Source: Cupriavidus pinatubonensis
GTDB lineage: Bacteria; Pseudomonadota; Gammaproteobacteria; Burkholderiales; Burkholderiaceae
Assembly: GCF_019602855.1 (NCBI RefSeq)
Contig: NZ_CP080767.1
Location: forward strand, 186,001-250,000
Direction of reading: 5' to 3'
Length of the DNA stretch: 64,000 nucleotides
Position numbers and translations under genes: made by a program. A model generated the notes under the pieces. That model was not told the DNA's origin. It searched no databases and saw nothing but the letters and a program-made list of their open reading frames with translations. Of the stretch, positions 26,541 through 35,752 are shown piece after piece. The number at the start of each line of letters is the position of its first letter. The stretch's first letter is position 1.

Positions 26541-27317
26541 TCACAGAGGATAGTTGTAATCGATCGACAGCGGCGCGTGGTCGCTGAACTTCTCATCCTT
26601 GTAGATCGAGCAGACATGCGCCGTTCCGGCAATCTTCGGCGTGGCCAGGTGGTAATCGATGCGCCACCCGACGTTCTTGGCATAGGCCTGGCCGCGGTTG
26701 CTCCACCATGTGTATTGCTCGGGGCGGGGATCCAGCTGGCGGAACACGTCCACGTAGCCGTGCATGTCGAACAACTGACCGATCCAGGCCCGTTCTTCCG
26801 GCAGGAAGCCCGAGTTCTTCAGGTTGCCCTTCCAGTTCTTGATATCGATTTCCTTGTGCGCGATGTTCACGTCGCCGCACAGCACGATCTCACGCCCACT
26901 GGCCTTCAGTTGCAACAGGTGAGGCAGGAACGCCTCCATGAAGCGGAACTTTGCCTGCTGGCGCTCCTCCGAGCTTGAGCCCGACGGAACATACACCGAG
27001 ATCACCGCGAGGTGCGGATACTGCACCTCCACGTAACGGCCTTCACTGTCGAACTCAGGGTTGCCAAAGCCCGTGATCACGCGCTCCGGCTTGTGGCGTG
27101 TGTAGAGGCCGACACCGCTGTATCCCTTCTTCTCGGCGTAGTGGAAGTAGCCGTGGTAGCCATGTGGCGCCAAGAACGCTTCGGTCATGTCGGCGGCCTG
27201 GGCCTTGAGTTCCTGCACGCAGACCATGTCCGCGTCCTGCTTGCCCATCCACTCGAAAAAGCCCTTCTTGGAAGCGGAGCGGATGCCGTTGAGGTTGGCG
27301 CTGATAATCCGTAACAT
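26541..27317 (-). CDS. xth: Exodeoxyribonuclease III
   Basis: The 258-residue enzyme is an AP endonuclease and 3'-5' exonuclease for base-excision repair. It shows ISANLNGIRSA at the N-terminus, the Mg ligand in VQELKAQ, the YSGVGLYTR segment, GDVNIAHKEID, and SDHAPLSIDY at the C-terminus (catalytic His). This is the ExoA-like form with a DP.PEQYTWWS segment. It is divergent from pyrE with only 32 bases between start codons, so the two promoters must overlap. Confidence 0.95.
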   Translation of the reverse strand: MLRIISANLNGIRSASKKGFFEWMGKQDADMVCVQELKAQAADMTEAFLAPHGYHGYFHYAEKKGYSGVGLYTRHKPERVITGFGNPEFDSEGRYVEVQYPHLAVISVYVPSGSSSEERQQAKFRFMEAFLPHLLQLKASGREIVLCGDVNIAHKEIDIKNWKGNLKNSGFLPEERAWIGQLFDMHGYVDVFRQLDPRPEQYTWWSNRGQAYAKNVGWRIDYHLATPKIAGTAHVCSIYKDEKFSDHAPLSIDYNYPL

Positions 27318-27349
27318 GCGGGAAAATTTTTGAATTCAGAGAGAAGAGC

Positions 27350-28051
27350 ATGACGCAGCAGACGACGACTTCGACCACGCAGCAGGCGGGCCAGCCGGAT
27401 CTCAGCCAGACCTTTATCCGCTTCGCGCTGGACGCCGGCGTGCTGTCCTTTGGCGAATTCGTCACCAAGGCGGGCCGCAAGTCGCCGTACTTCTTCAATG
27501 CCGGCCTGTTCAACCAGGGCGCCATGCTCGGCCAGGTGGCGCAATTCTATGCGAAAACCCTGCTGGCCTCGGGCGTGCAGTTCGACGTGCTGTTCGGGCC
27601 GGCCTACAAGGGCATCACGCTCGCGTCTGCCACCGCAGTGGCGCTGGCGGGCATGGGACGTGACGTCGGCTTCGCCTATAACCGCAAGGAAGCCAAGGAC
27701 CATGGCGAGGGCGGTACGCTGGTCGGGGCAAAGCTCCAGGGCAAGGTCGTCATCATCGACGATGTGATCTCCGCCGGCACTTCGGTGCGCGAATCGATGC
27801 AGCTGATCCGGGCGGCCGGCGCCGAACCGGCCGCCGTGCTGATCGCGCTGGACCGGATGGAAAAGAGCGGTACCGCCGACCAGATCGGCACCCATTCGGC
27901 CGTGCAGGACGTGCAGCGCGAATACGGCGTGCCCGTGATCGCCATTGCCAGCCTGAAGGATCTGCTGGCCTATCTGGACGCGTCCAACAATCCCTCGCTG
28001 TCGGCCTCGCGCGAGGCTGTGGCCGCCTATCGCCAGCGCTACGGCGTCTGA
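27350..28051 (+). CDS. pyrE: Orotate phosphoribosyltransferase
   Basis: PyrE converts orotate and PRPP to OMP in pyrimidine synthesis. The 233 residues include the PRPP loop VVIIDDVISAGTSV, FGPAYKGITLA, the flexible loop RKEAKDHGEGG and SPYFFNAGLF. The N-terminus carries about 16 extra Thr/Gln-rich residues compared with E. coli. It is divergent from xth and followed 86 bases later by a patatin gene in the same direction. Confidence 0.96.
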   Translation: MTQQTTTSTTQQAGQPDLSQTFIRFALDAGVLSFGEFVTKAGRKSPYFFNAGLFNQGAMLGQVAQFYAKTLLASGVQFDVLFGPAYKGITLASATAVALAGMGRDVGFAYNRKEAKDHGEGGTLVGAKLQGKVVIIDDVISAGTSVRESMQLIRAAGAEPAAVLIALDRMEKSGTADQIGTHSAVQDVQREYGVPVIAIASLKDLLAYLDASNNPSLSASREAVAAYRQRYGV

Positions 28052-28137
28052 CCGGCACTGTGGCGCGCGGCTGACCGGAGGTAGCTGCCGGCGTGCCGCG
28101 CCCAAGGCAGGATTCACCATCTGTGAAGGAGCAAGGC

Positions 28138-29427
28138 GTGGCGGGCAAAGAGCGACAGGAATCCCAGGAAACGGCGGCGCGGCGCGCAAAGCCAGTGCGC
28201 AAGCGCAAGGCGACTTCGGTAGACCCATGCGGGCCGGCGGAAGACCTGCCCAAGGGTCCTGAACCCGGTCGGCCGGCACATGAGGCCTATGCCGTGCGCG
28301 CGCTGGTGCTGCAGGGCGGCGGCGCGCTCGGCGCCTATCAGGCGGGCGTCTACCAGGGGCTCGCCGAAGGCGGCATCTATCCGAACTGGGTCGCGGGCAT
28401 CTCGATCGGCGCACTGAATGCGGCGATCATTGCCGGCAATCCGCCCGAGCGGCGCGTCGAGCAGCTACGCGCGTTCTGGGACTACATCTGCGCGCAGCCG
28501 TGGCTGCCGAGCCTGTCGCAGTCGTCGATGTTCGACAGCGCGGATACCTGGCCGGAGCCGTTGCGCGTCTGGTTCGACGGCATGCACGCGGCGCGCGCGA
28601 TGTTCGAAGGCCAGCGCGGCTTCTTCATGCCGCGCAACTGGCTGGAACTGGTGACGCGCTACACCGACCCTACGCGAGCGAGCTACTACGACACCACGCC
28701 GCTCAAGGCCACGCTCGAACGCTTCGCCGACTTCGACCTGATCAACCGGCCCAAGGAAATGCGCGTGTCGGTCGGCGCGGTCAATATCCGCACTGGCAAC
28801 TTCGCCTATTTCGACAACACGCGCGACACGCTGCGGCCCGAGCATTTCATGGCGTCGGGCGCGTTGCCGCCGGGCTTCCCGGCCGTGGAGATCGATGGCG
28901 AGTACTACTGGGACGGCGGCCTGGTGTCCAACACGCCGCTGGCCGAGGTGCTTACCGCGCAGCCGCGCCGCGACGCATTGATCTTTCAGGTCGACCTGTG
29001 GAGCGCGCGCGGCAAGCTGCCGCATGACTTGAGCGAGGTAGCCGAGCGCCAGAAGGATATCCAGTATTCCAGCCGCACCCGCACCATCACCGACTACATG
29101 CGCGAGCAGCAGAACTACCGCCGCATGCTCAGCGAAGTGATGGCGCTGGTGCCAGCGTCAAAGCGCGACAGCGACTGGTACCGCCGCGCCGCCGAGCATG
29201 CCTGTGATGCGCGCCGCAACGTGATTCAGCTTATCTACCGCGACAAGTCGTTCGAGAACAGCGCAAAGGACTACCAGTTTGGGCTCCTGGCCATGAACGA
29301 ACACTGGTCCAGCGGTCTGGACGATATCCGCGACACGCTGCGCCACCCGCACTGGCTGGCCATGCCGAGCCCCGAACGCCCGTTCGTCACGCACGACGTG
29401 CATCGCGGCAACGGCGACCGCGAGTAA
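28138..29427 (+). CDS. Patatin-like phospholipase
   Basis: The 429-residue product starts at GTG 28138, seven bases after AAGGAG. After a basic, disordered N-terminus of about 55 residues, the patatin fold shows the oxyanion loop LQGGGALGAYQAGVY, the nucleophile GISIG (Ser), and the catalytic Asp in YYWDGGLVSN. The C-terminal part (WSARGKLPHDLSEVAERQKDIQYSS...) is the DUF3734 extension. It is probably a cytoplasmic or membrane-associated acyl hydrolase. It may follow pyrE in one transcript. Confidence 0.9.
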   Translation: MAGKERQESQETAARRAKPVRKRKATSVDPCGPAEDLPKGPEPGRPAHEAYAVRALVLQGGGALGAYQAGVYQGLAEGGIYPNWVAGISIGALNAAIIAGNPPERRVEQLRAFWDYICAQPWLPSLSQSSMFDSADTWPEPLRVWFDGMHAARAMFEGQRGFFMPRNWLELVTRYTDPTRASYYDTTPLKATLERFADFDLINRPKEMRVSVGAVNIRTGNFAYFDNTRDTLRPEHFMASGALPPGFPAVEIDGEYYWDGGLVSNTPLAEVLTAQPRRDALIFQVDLWSARGKLPHDLSEVAERQKDIQYSSRTRTITDYMREQQNYRRMLSEVMALVPASKRDSDWYRRAAEHACDARRNVIQLIYRDKSFENSAKDYQFGLLAMNEHWSSGLDDIRDTLRHPHWLAMPSPERPFVTHDVHRGNGDRE

Positions 29428-29452
29428 TGCGGCGCTCGAGTCATGCGGCGCG

Positions 29453-30262
29453 CTACTCGACCTTGATCCCCGCCAGGTCGGCCCGCGCCGGCGGGTAGGC
29501 CGGCTTGAGCTGGCGGAATACCTCGGCGAGAATCTCGGCCACCATCAGGTTACGATGGGTCTTGGAATCGGCCGGCACGATGTACCACGGGCATTCCGGG
29601 GTGCTCGTGGCCGCAATGGCCGATTCATAGGCATCCATGTAAGCCTTCCAGTGCTTGCGCTCGGCCAGGTCGGTCGGGTCGAATTTCCAGTGCTTGTTCG
29701 GGTCGGCCAGGCGTGCTTCGAGGCGCGCCTTTTGTTCGTCCTTCGAGATATGCAGGAAGCACTTGACGATGGTGGTGCCGGTCTCGGTCAGCAGTGTCTC
29801 GAACGCGCGTATCTGCTTGTAGCGGCGCTCGCATTCCTGCGTATCGATCCAGTCGTGCACGCGCGTGATCAGCACGTCTTCGTAGTGGCTGCGGTTGAAC
29901 AGCACGATCTCCCCAGCCCGGGGCACCTGCACGTGTACGCGCCACAGGTAGTCGCGCGCGAGTTCGTCGGGCGTGGGCGCCTTGAAGCTCACCACGCGGA
30001 TGCCTAGCGGATCGAAGCTGCGGAACACCGAACGTACGGTGCCGTCCTTGCCGCTGGTGTCCATGCCTTGCAGGACGACGAGGATCTTGCGCCGGTGTTC
30101 GGCATAGAAGATGTCTTGCTGAGCGTCGAGGGCATCGCTCAGCCGCGTGATGCAAGCGAGATCGGTCTCTTTGTCGCCTTGCGACATGGGCTTGCTGCCC
30201 GGGTCGAAGCTGGCGAGGTTGAAGCGCTTGCCCGAGGTGATGCGGTAATCGTCCAGCGGCAT
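29453..30262 (-). CDS. ppk2: Polyphosphate kinase 2 (PPK2), class III-like
   Basis: The 269-residue protein has Walker A VLQGMDTSGKDG, the lid-like YLWRVHVQVPRAGEIVLFNRSHYEDVL and HISKDEQKARLEARL. PPK2 enzymes phosphorylate nucleotides from polyphosphate. The sequence fits class III (AMP and ADP acceptors) as I recall the Meiothermus enzyme, including the N-terminal YRI..GKRFNLASFDP region. Class assignment is inference. The start at 30262 is the conserved N-terminus. It is convergent with the patatin gene. Confidence 0.88.
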   Translation of the reverse strand: MPLDDYRITSGKRFNLASFDPGSKPMSQGDKETDLACITRLSDALDAQQDIFYAEHRRKILVVLQGMDTSGKDGTVRSVFRSFDPLGIRVVSFKAPTPDELARDYLWRVHVQVPRAGEIVLFNRSHYEDVLITRVHDWIDTQECERRYKQIRAFETLLTETGTTIVKCFLHISKDEQKARLEARLADPNKHWKFDPTDLAERKHWKAYMDAYESAIAATSTPECPWYIVPADSKTHRNLMVAEILAEVFRQLKPAYPPARADLAGIKVE

Positions 30263-30370
30263 GGGTGATCCATCGGTGCGTCCGGCGGCAGGGCACCGCG
30301 CGGAACGTTCGGGGAACCCCGCCGCAGTCGGGACACGAGGATGCGAAGCGGGGCGCACAGGCCCCTATAG

Positions 30371-31237
30371 TCAGGCCGGCAGGGCGGCGAGGTCAATGGT
30401 GCCTTCGAACACGGTGGTAGCCGGACCGGTCATGCGCACGGGTTCGGCGCCGCCGTCCCAGGCAATGTTCAGGTCGCCACCGTGCGTGTGGACCTTGACC
30501 GGGGAATCCAGCAGGCCGCGGCGAATGCCGGCTACGACGGCCGCGCAAGCGCCCGTGCCGCAGGCCAGCGTCTCGCCGGCGCCGCGTTCGAACACGCGCA
30601 GGCGCGCGGTATGGCGGTCCACCACTTGCAGGAAGCCGGCGTTCACGCGGTTCGGGAACGTCGCGTGATGTTCGATCAACGGACCGTCCTGCAGTACCGG
30701 GAAGTTCTCGACATCGTCCACCACCTGCACTGCGTGCGGATTGCCCATCGACACCGGGGAAATCCACGCCGTGCGGCCGTTGATTTCCAACCCGTAGGCG
30801 ATGTCTTCACCTTGCGTGCGGACTGGCAGGCCATCCGGGCGGAACGGCACGCGAGCCGGTTCCAGTTCGGGCGCGCCCATGTCCACGGTGACCTGGCCGT
30901 CGTCCTGCAGTGTCAGCGTGATCACGCCGTTCATGACCTCCACGCGCACCGAGCGCTTGTCGGTCATGCCCTTGTCGGTGACGAAGCGCACGAAGCAGCG
31001 CGCGCCATTGCCGCAGTGCTCGACCTCGCTGCCATCGGCATTGAAGATGCGGTAGCGGAAATCCACGTCCTCGCGCGTGGGCTTTTCCACGATCAGCATC
31101 TGGTCGGCGCCGACGCCGAAATGCCGGCTGGCAAGCGCACGCCACTGTTCGGTGGTCAGGTCGAGCTTCTGGTGGATGCCGTCGAGCACGACGAAGTCGT
31201 TGCCGGCACCGTGCATCTTGGTGAACTGGAGTTTCAT
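30371..31237 (-). CDS. dapF: Diaminopimelate epimerase
   Basis: DapF interconverts LL- and meso-diaminopimelate for lysine and peptidoglycan synthesis. The 288-residue enzyme has both catalytic cysteines, in [10 protein letters not shown] and [10 protein letters not shown], and the N-terminal [13 protein letters not shown]. The start at 31237 gives [10 protein letters not shown] as in the family. It follows two lipid A acyltransferase genes on the same strand with a 43-base gap and may share their transcript. Confidence 0.96.
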   Translation of the reverse strand: MKLQFTKMHGAGNDFVVLDGIHQKLDLTTEQWRALASRHFGVGADQMLIVEKPTREDVDFRYRIFNADGSEVEHCGNGARCFVRFVTDKGMTDKRSVRVEVMNGVITLTLQDDGQVTVDMGAPELEPARVPFRPDGLPVRTQGEDIAYGLEINGRTAWISPVSMGNPHAVQVVDDVENFPVLQDGPLIEHHATFPNRVNAGFLQVVDRHTARLRVFERGAGETLACGTGACAAVVAGIRRGLLDSPVKVHTHGGDLNIAWDGGAEPVRMTGPATTVFEGTIDLAALPA

Positions 31238-31280
31238 GGTGCGAATTGTAGCCGCGCAGGGCCGGACCTGCCGGCGGTAG

Positions 31281-32174
31281 TCAGTAGATGGACGGTTCGC
31301 CGGGCGGGCGGTTCTTGAAGCGCTTGTGCACCCAGTAGTACTCGGCCACGCGCGGGCGGATGCAGTCTTCAAAGAACGCGTTCATGCGGCGCGTGTCCTC
31401 CGTCACGCTGTCGCCGGGGTAGTTGTCCCAGGCCGGCAAGATGCGAAGCACGTAGCCCTGGTAGTCGGGCAGCATCTCCGTGTAGACCGGCACGACCTTG
31501 GCGCCCGTCATCCGCGCCAGGCGCGACACCGAGGTCAGCGTCAGCGCCTGCACGCCGAAGAACGGCACATACTCCGAATCGCGCTCGCCGAAGTCCATGT
31601 CGGCGATGAGCTGCAGTGCTTCGCCTTTCTTCAGGCAGCGCAGGATGTCGCGCGCGCTGTCGTTGCGCGAGATCATCTTCGCGCCAAAGCGGCCCCGTGC
31701 GTGCTTGAGGAACCCGTCGAACAGCGTGTTCTTCTGCGCGGTGTACAGCGATGCACCCGAACGACCGACGTGGTCCCGCAGGTGGATGGTCAGGCGGATC
31801 GCACCGGCTTCCACGCCGGACAGGTGGAGCGTGACCAGGATGTGGGGTGTACCGTCGAGCGCGACCAGATCCGCCTGGTCGTCGATCTGCACCCAGCGGC
31901 GCATCTGTGCCTCGCTTCCGGTCCAGAAGATGCCGCGCTCGGCAAAGCTGCGGAACACGGTGCGGAAGGAATCACGCGACAGCGTGTCGATCTCGGCTTC
32001 GGTCTTGTCGGGAAAGCTGGCGCGCAGGTTGGCCTGCACGATCCGGCGCCGGCTGCTCGGAAAGAGATATAGCAGGCTGCCCAGCCCCTCGCCGAAACGG
32101 GCGACGAACGGGTAGGGCAGCTTGCCCAGCACGGTCAGCAGACCGATGCCGAGCCAGGTAAAGATACGGCTCAT
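31281..32174 (-). CDS. LpxL/HtrB-family lipid A acyltransferase (second copy)
   Basis: The 297-residue product starts at ATG 32174, overlapping the stop of the upstream acyltransferase gene (ATGA). It has an N-terminal membrane helix ([19 protein letters not shown]), the catalytic H-X4-E in [24 protein letters not shown] and a C-terminal [14 protein letters not shown]. Late acyltransferases add secondary acyl chains to Kdo2-lipid IVA. Two tandem copies suggest that the pair handles the two secondary acylations. Which one does which cannot be read from sequence. Confidence 0.9.
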   Translation of the reverse strand: MSRIFTWLGIGLLTVLGKLPYPFVARFGEGLGSLLYLFPSSRRRIVQANLRASFPDKTEAEIDTLSRDSFRTVFRSFAERGIFWTGSEAQMRRWVQIDDQADLVALDGTPHILVTLHLSGVEAGAIRLTIHLRDHVGRSGASLYTAQKNTLFDGFLKHARGRFGAKMISRNDSARDILRCLKKGEALQLIADMDFGERDSEYVPFFGVQALTLTSVSRLARMTGAKVVPVYTEMLPDYQGYVLRILPAWDNYPGDSVTEDTRRMNAFFEDCIRPRVAEYYWVHKRFKNRPPGEPSIY

Positions 32175-33058
32175 GAGCGGGAGGATTCGGTAGCCGCCAG
32201 CGTGCCCCGATCGGGGTCCTGCACGCCGGACGGAGTCTTGTAGCGGTGATAGCCCCAGAGGTACTGCGTGGGCGCGATGGCCACGAGTGCCTCTATGGTC
32301 CGGTTGATGATGGCGGCAGCTTCGGCCGGGTCTTCGGGCAACATGCCGCCATCGTTGATGACGCACAGATGGCCGCGGTAGCCAGCGCCGCGAGGGAGCC
32401 GTTCGCCGAAGATGGCGACAACCGGCGCTCTGGTCAGTTGCTGCAGGCGGTGGACCAGCGCCATGGTATAGGCGGGTTTGCCGAAGAACGGCGCCCAGTT
32501 GCCTTCGCCGCCGCTCGGTACTTGGTCAGGAAGGATGCCGACAGCCTGGCCCCGCTTGAGCGCTTTCACCAGCATGCGCACGCCGCGCGGCGTTGCCGGC
32601 GCCATTGCCAAATTGGGCCGGGTGCGCATGCGTTCGATCCAGTCGCGCAGCCACGCCTGGTGCGGCGGCTTGAACAGGGCGGTAACGGGGCGCAAGAGCG
32701 CATGCGATTGCGGCAGCACCTCGAAGCAGCCCAGGTGAGGCGTCAGGATGATGATGCCGTTGCCGCGGGCCTGAAGCTTTTCCAGTTCCGGCCACAGGTA
32801 ATCGTCAAAGCCGTACAGGCGCGCGGCGATGGTCTTTCGGCTCCAGAAGTACGGCATTTCCAGGATCATCCGGCCGCTCGAGCGGGCCGCTTCGGCAATC
32901 ATCTGTTCGGTCGCGTCCGGGAACGCGAGCAGGAAGTTCTCTCGCAGCCGACGTCCATAACGCCCCGGCACACGCGCTGCCAGCAGTCCGAGCGCACCGC
33001 CCACGGCCTGGAGCAGGCGCAGCGGCAAGCGGGAGATCAGCCAGAACAGGAAAGTCAT
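32171..33058 (-). CDS. LpxL/HtrB-family lipid A acyltransferase (first copy)
   Basis: The 295-residue protein has an N-terminal hydrophobic segment (FLFWLISRLPLRLLQAVGGALGLL), the H-X4-E motif TPHLGCFEVL, ILPDQVPSGGEGNWAPFFGKP and GYHRYKTP at the C-terminus. It is translationally coupled to the second acyltransferase gene. It is divergent from metK, and its promoter must lie in the 310-base gap that also carries the metK leader. Confidence 0.92.
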   Translation of the reverse strand: MTFLFWLISRLPLRLLQAVGGALGLLAARVPGRYGRRLRENFLLAFPDATEQMIAEAARSSGRMILEMPYFWSRKTIAARLYGFDDYLWPELEKLQARGNGIIILTPHLGCFEVLPQSHALLRPVTALFKPPHQAWLRDWIERMRTRPNLAMAPATPRGVRMLVKALKRGQAVGILPDQVPSGGEGNWAPFFGKPAYTMALVHRLQQLTRAPVVAIFGERLPRGAGYRGHLCVINDGGMLPEDPAEAAAIINRTIEALVAIAPTQYLWGYHRYKTPSGVQDPDRGTLAATESSRS

Positions 33059-33229
33059 TGCGTGGCGGTGGATGTCGGGTCCCTTGTGGAAAGGGTCATC
33101 AATGCTGGAGCAAGCCGTCGTTCAGGGCTAAGGATCCGTAGAATTCCTGCCGCTAACCATGGATCGGATCGGCGTGCGCCGGCGCACGGTGGCCCTTGGG
33201 CCACAGGCTGCATTGTGCCGGCAGGCGCG

Positions 33230-33235
33230 TATAAT
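33230..33235 (+). promoter_or_regulatory. -10 element of the metK promoter
   Basis: TATAAT, a perfect -10 hexamer, lies seven bases before the first strand of the riboswitch stem. The -35 is poor. Element and spacing closely resemble the metX leader. Confidence 0.65.
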
Positions 33236-33241
33236 AGCGTG

Positions 33242-33314
33242 TATCGCCGAGTTAACTGACAACTTGCGGGGCGATACCGCTCTAACCGAGCGGCCTGAAA
33301 ATACCGCTAAAGCG
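33242..33314 (+). promoter_or_regulatory. SAM-II-like riboswitch in the metK leader, with an inserted hairpin
   Basis: P1 is TATCGCC (33242-33248) with GGCGATA (33270-33276), a perfect seven-base stem. The loop begins GAGTTAAC and ends CTTGCGG, matching the metX leader loop (GATTTGA...CTTGCGG) and SAM-II. A clean hairpin CCGCTC/GAGCGG (33277-33293) is inserted, then GAAAATACCGCTAAAGCG (33297-33314) carries the conserved GCTAAAG. GCGG (33266-33269) pairs with CCGC (33304-33307) as the pseudoknot. It ends 55 bases before metK. No T-tract terminator follows, so control may be translational. Confidence 0.66.
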
Positions 33315-33369
33315 TCGCCGCCATGACCCGACAGGGTGGCACGCAATAGCCAACCTGGAGAACAAGTTC

Positions 33370-34533
33370 GTGGCAAACGACTTCCTTTTCACTTCGGAGT
33401 CCGTCTCCGAAGGCCATCCCGACAAGGTCGCAGACCAGATTTCCGACGCCGTCCTCGATGCCATCCTGGCGCAGGACAAGTACGCGCGTGTGGCTGCCGA
33501 GACGCTCTGCAACACCGGGCTGGTCGTGCTGGCCGGGGAAATCACCACCACGGCCAACGTCGACTACATCCAGGTCGCGCGCGACACGATCAAGCGCATC
33601 GGCTACGACAACACCGAGTACGGCATCGACTACAAGGGTTGCGCGGTGCTGGTCGCCTATGACAAGCAGTCGCCCGACATCGCCCAGGGCGTGGACCGCG
33701 CCTCGGACGACTACCTGAACCAGGGTGCCGGCGATCAGGGCCTGATGTTCGGCTACGCCTGCGACGAGACCCCGGAACTGATGCCGTTCCCGATCTACTA
33801 CTCGCACCGTCTGGTCGAGCGCCAGTCGCAGCTGCGCCGCGATGGCCGTCTGCCGTGGCTGCGCCCGGACGCCAAGTCGCAGGTCACCGTCCGTTATGTC
33901 GACGGCCGTCCGCACAGTGTCGACACCGTCGTGCTGTCGACCCAGCATGCGCCGGACATCACCCAGGCCCAGATCCGCGAAGCGGTGATCGAGGAGATCA
34001 TCAAGCCGGTGCTGCCGCCCGAGATGCTCAAGGACACCAAGTACCTGGTCAACCCGACCGGTCGCTTCGTCATCGGCGGCCCGCAGGGCGATTGCGGCTT
34101 GACCGGCCGCAAGATCATCGTCGACACGTACGGTGGCGCTTCGCCGCACGGCGGCGGTGCGTTCTCGGGCAAGGACCCGTCGAAGGTCGACCGTTCGGCC
34201 GCCTACGCCGCGCGCTACGTTGCCAAGAACGTCGTGGCCGCGGGCCTCGCGCGCCAGTGCCAGGTGCAGGTGAGCTATGCCATCGGCGTGGCGCGTCCGA
34301 TCAACGTGACGGTCTACACCGAAGGCACGGGCAAGATTTCCGACGCGAAGATCGCCGAACTGGTCCAGGAACACTTCGACCTGCGTCCGAAGGGCATCGT
34401 GCAGATGCTCGACCTGCTGCGCCCGATCTACGAGAAGACTGCCGCTTACGGCCACTTTGGCCGCGAAGAGCCGGAATTCTCGTGGGAAGCGACGGACAAG
34501 GCTGCGATCCTGCGCGCAGCGGCTGGTCTGTAA
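33370..34533 (+). CDS. metK: S-adenosylmethionine synthetase
   Basis: MetK makes SAM from methionine and ATP. The 387-residue protein starts at GTG 33370, nine bases after TGGAG. It carries the family motifs [17 protein letters not shown], the methionine-adenosyl site [12 protein letters not shown] and the P-loop-like [25 protein letters not shown]-like leader precedes it, giving end-product control. A strong terminator follows, so it is monocistronic. Confidence 0.97.
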   Translation: MANDFLFTSESVSEGHPDKVADQISDAVLDAILAQDKYARVAAETLCNTGLVVLAGEITTTANVDYIQVARDTIKRIGYDNTEYGIDYKGCAVLVAYDKQSPDIAQGVDRASDDYLNQGAGDQGLMFGYACDETPELMPFPIYYSHRLVERQSQLRRDGRLPWLRPDAKSQVTVRYVDGRPHSVDTVVLSTQHAPDITQAQIREAVIEEIIKPVLPPEMLKDTKYLVNPTGRFVIGGPQGDCGLTGRKIIVDTYGGASPHGGGAFSGKDPSKVDRSAAYAARYVAKNVVAAGLARQCQVQVSYAIGVARPINVTVYTEGTGKISDAKIAELVQEHFDLRPKGIVQMLDLLRPIYEKTAAYGHFGREEPEFSWEATDKAAILRAAAGL

Positions 34534-34553
34534 GCATTCGCCTTTCTGGCATG

Positions 34554-34587
34554 AAACCCCGCCGGCCATTGGTCGGCGGGGTTTTTT
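34554..34587 (+). terminator. Rho-independent terminator of metK
   Basis: AACCCCGCCGGCC, an ATT loop, then GGTCGGCGGGGTTTTTT form a long hairpin with a T run, about 20 bases past the metK stop. Confidence 0.93.
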
Positions 34588-34677
34588 GTTGGGCGCTTTG
34601 CGTCTGCCATGTCTGTGATCAATTCGTCACCAGAAATAGCGCGTAAAATCCGGCTATCCGGCAAACCGAGAACGCCC

Positions 34678-35595
34678 ATGCCATCCGCTTCCGCCTCCAC
34701 TTCCTCAGCCAAACTCGACCTGATCCGCCCGCAGCCGTACACCGACTGGTCGCCGGAGGTGGATGGCGCAACCAAAGCGGACCTGCGCCGCCAGCTGGAG
34801 CAAGGCGCGGTGCTCTATTTCCCCGATCTGCACTTCCGTTTCGAGCCGGGCGAGGAGCGCTTCCTCGACAGCCGCTATTCGGACGGCAAATCCAAGAACA
34901 TCAACCTGCGCGCCGGCGACACCGCCGTGCGTGGGGCGCAGGGCAGCGAGCAGGATCGCGCCGATCTGTACCGCCTGATCCGCCGCTACGCCGATTTCAG
35001 CGAAAAGCTGGTGCTGTCGCTGTTCCCGGAGTACGCCCCGTACATGACGCGCGCGGGCACGTCGCTGCGCCCGAGCCAGATCGCCGGCCGCGCCGTGAGC
35101 TGGCGCAAGGACGACACGCGCCTGCACGTCGATTCCTTCCCGTCGAACCCGCTGCTGGGCAAGCGCCTGCTGCGCGTGTTCCACAACATCGACCCCGAAG
35201 CGCCGCGCGTGTGGCGCGTGGGCGAGCCGTTTGCCGATTTTGCGCAACGCTTCGTGCCGAAGACCCACGGCATGTGGCCGGGGCAGGCGGCGCTGATGAA
35301 GCTGCTGCACATCACCAAGCGCACGCGTTCGGAATACGACCACCGCATGCTGCAACTGCACGACCTGGCCAAGGCCGACCTGGACTACCAGGCCAGCGTG
35401 CCGCAGCAGGAATTCCACTTTCCGCCGGGTTCGACCTGGATTGTTTTCAGCGACCAGTTACTGCACGCCGCCATGCGCGGCCGCGCGATGATGGAGCAGA
35501 CCATCTACCTGGACCCGAAGGCGATCTCCGACCACACCCACTCGCCGGAAGCCGTGCTGTCGCGCATGCTGGGCCGGCCGATGCTGCTCTCCTGA
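34678..35595 (+). CDS. kdoO: Kdo hydroxylase (Kdo2-lipid A 3-hydroxylase)
   Basis: KdoO hydroxylates Kdo to Ko in the LPS inner core using Fe(II), 2-oxoglutarate and oxygen. The 305-residue product from ATG 34678 contains the iron facial triad as HVD in TRLHVDSFPSNP and a distal His in SDQLLHAAM, followed by an Arg/Met-rich segment. The family was described in Burkholderia, Ralstonia and Yersinia. An in-frame upstream ATG at 34609 would add 23 residues and seems less likely. Lipid A acyltransferases on the other side of metK fit an LPS theme. Confidence 0.88.
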   Translation: MPSASASTSSAKLDLIRPQPYTDWSPEVDGATKADLRRQLEQGAVLYFPDLHFRFEPGEERFLDSRYSDGKSKNINLRAGDTAVRGAQGSEQDRADLYRLIRRYADFSEKLVLSLFPEYAPYMTRAGTSLRPSQIAGRAVSWRKDDTRLHVDSFPSNPLLGKRLLRVFHNIDPEAPRVWRVGEPFADFAQRFVPKTHGMWPGQAALMKLLHITKRTRSEYDHRMLQLHDLAKADLDYQASVPQQEFHFPPGSTWIVFSDQLLHAAMRGRAMMEQTIYLDPKAISDHTHSPEAVLSRMLGRPMLLS

Positions 35596-35752
35596 CGGTG
35601 CCGCGCGCCCGGTAACCCAGCCACGCGCGCTTCCTCCGCCCTTCACTTCACGCGGCGGCAGCGCCTACACTGGTTTTCAGGCTGCCATCCTTCCGGGTGG
35701 GCGGGCAGAGGGCATACGCCCCGCCGCCCTCTCCGGACACGCGGGGAGACTG

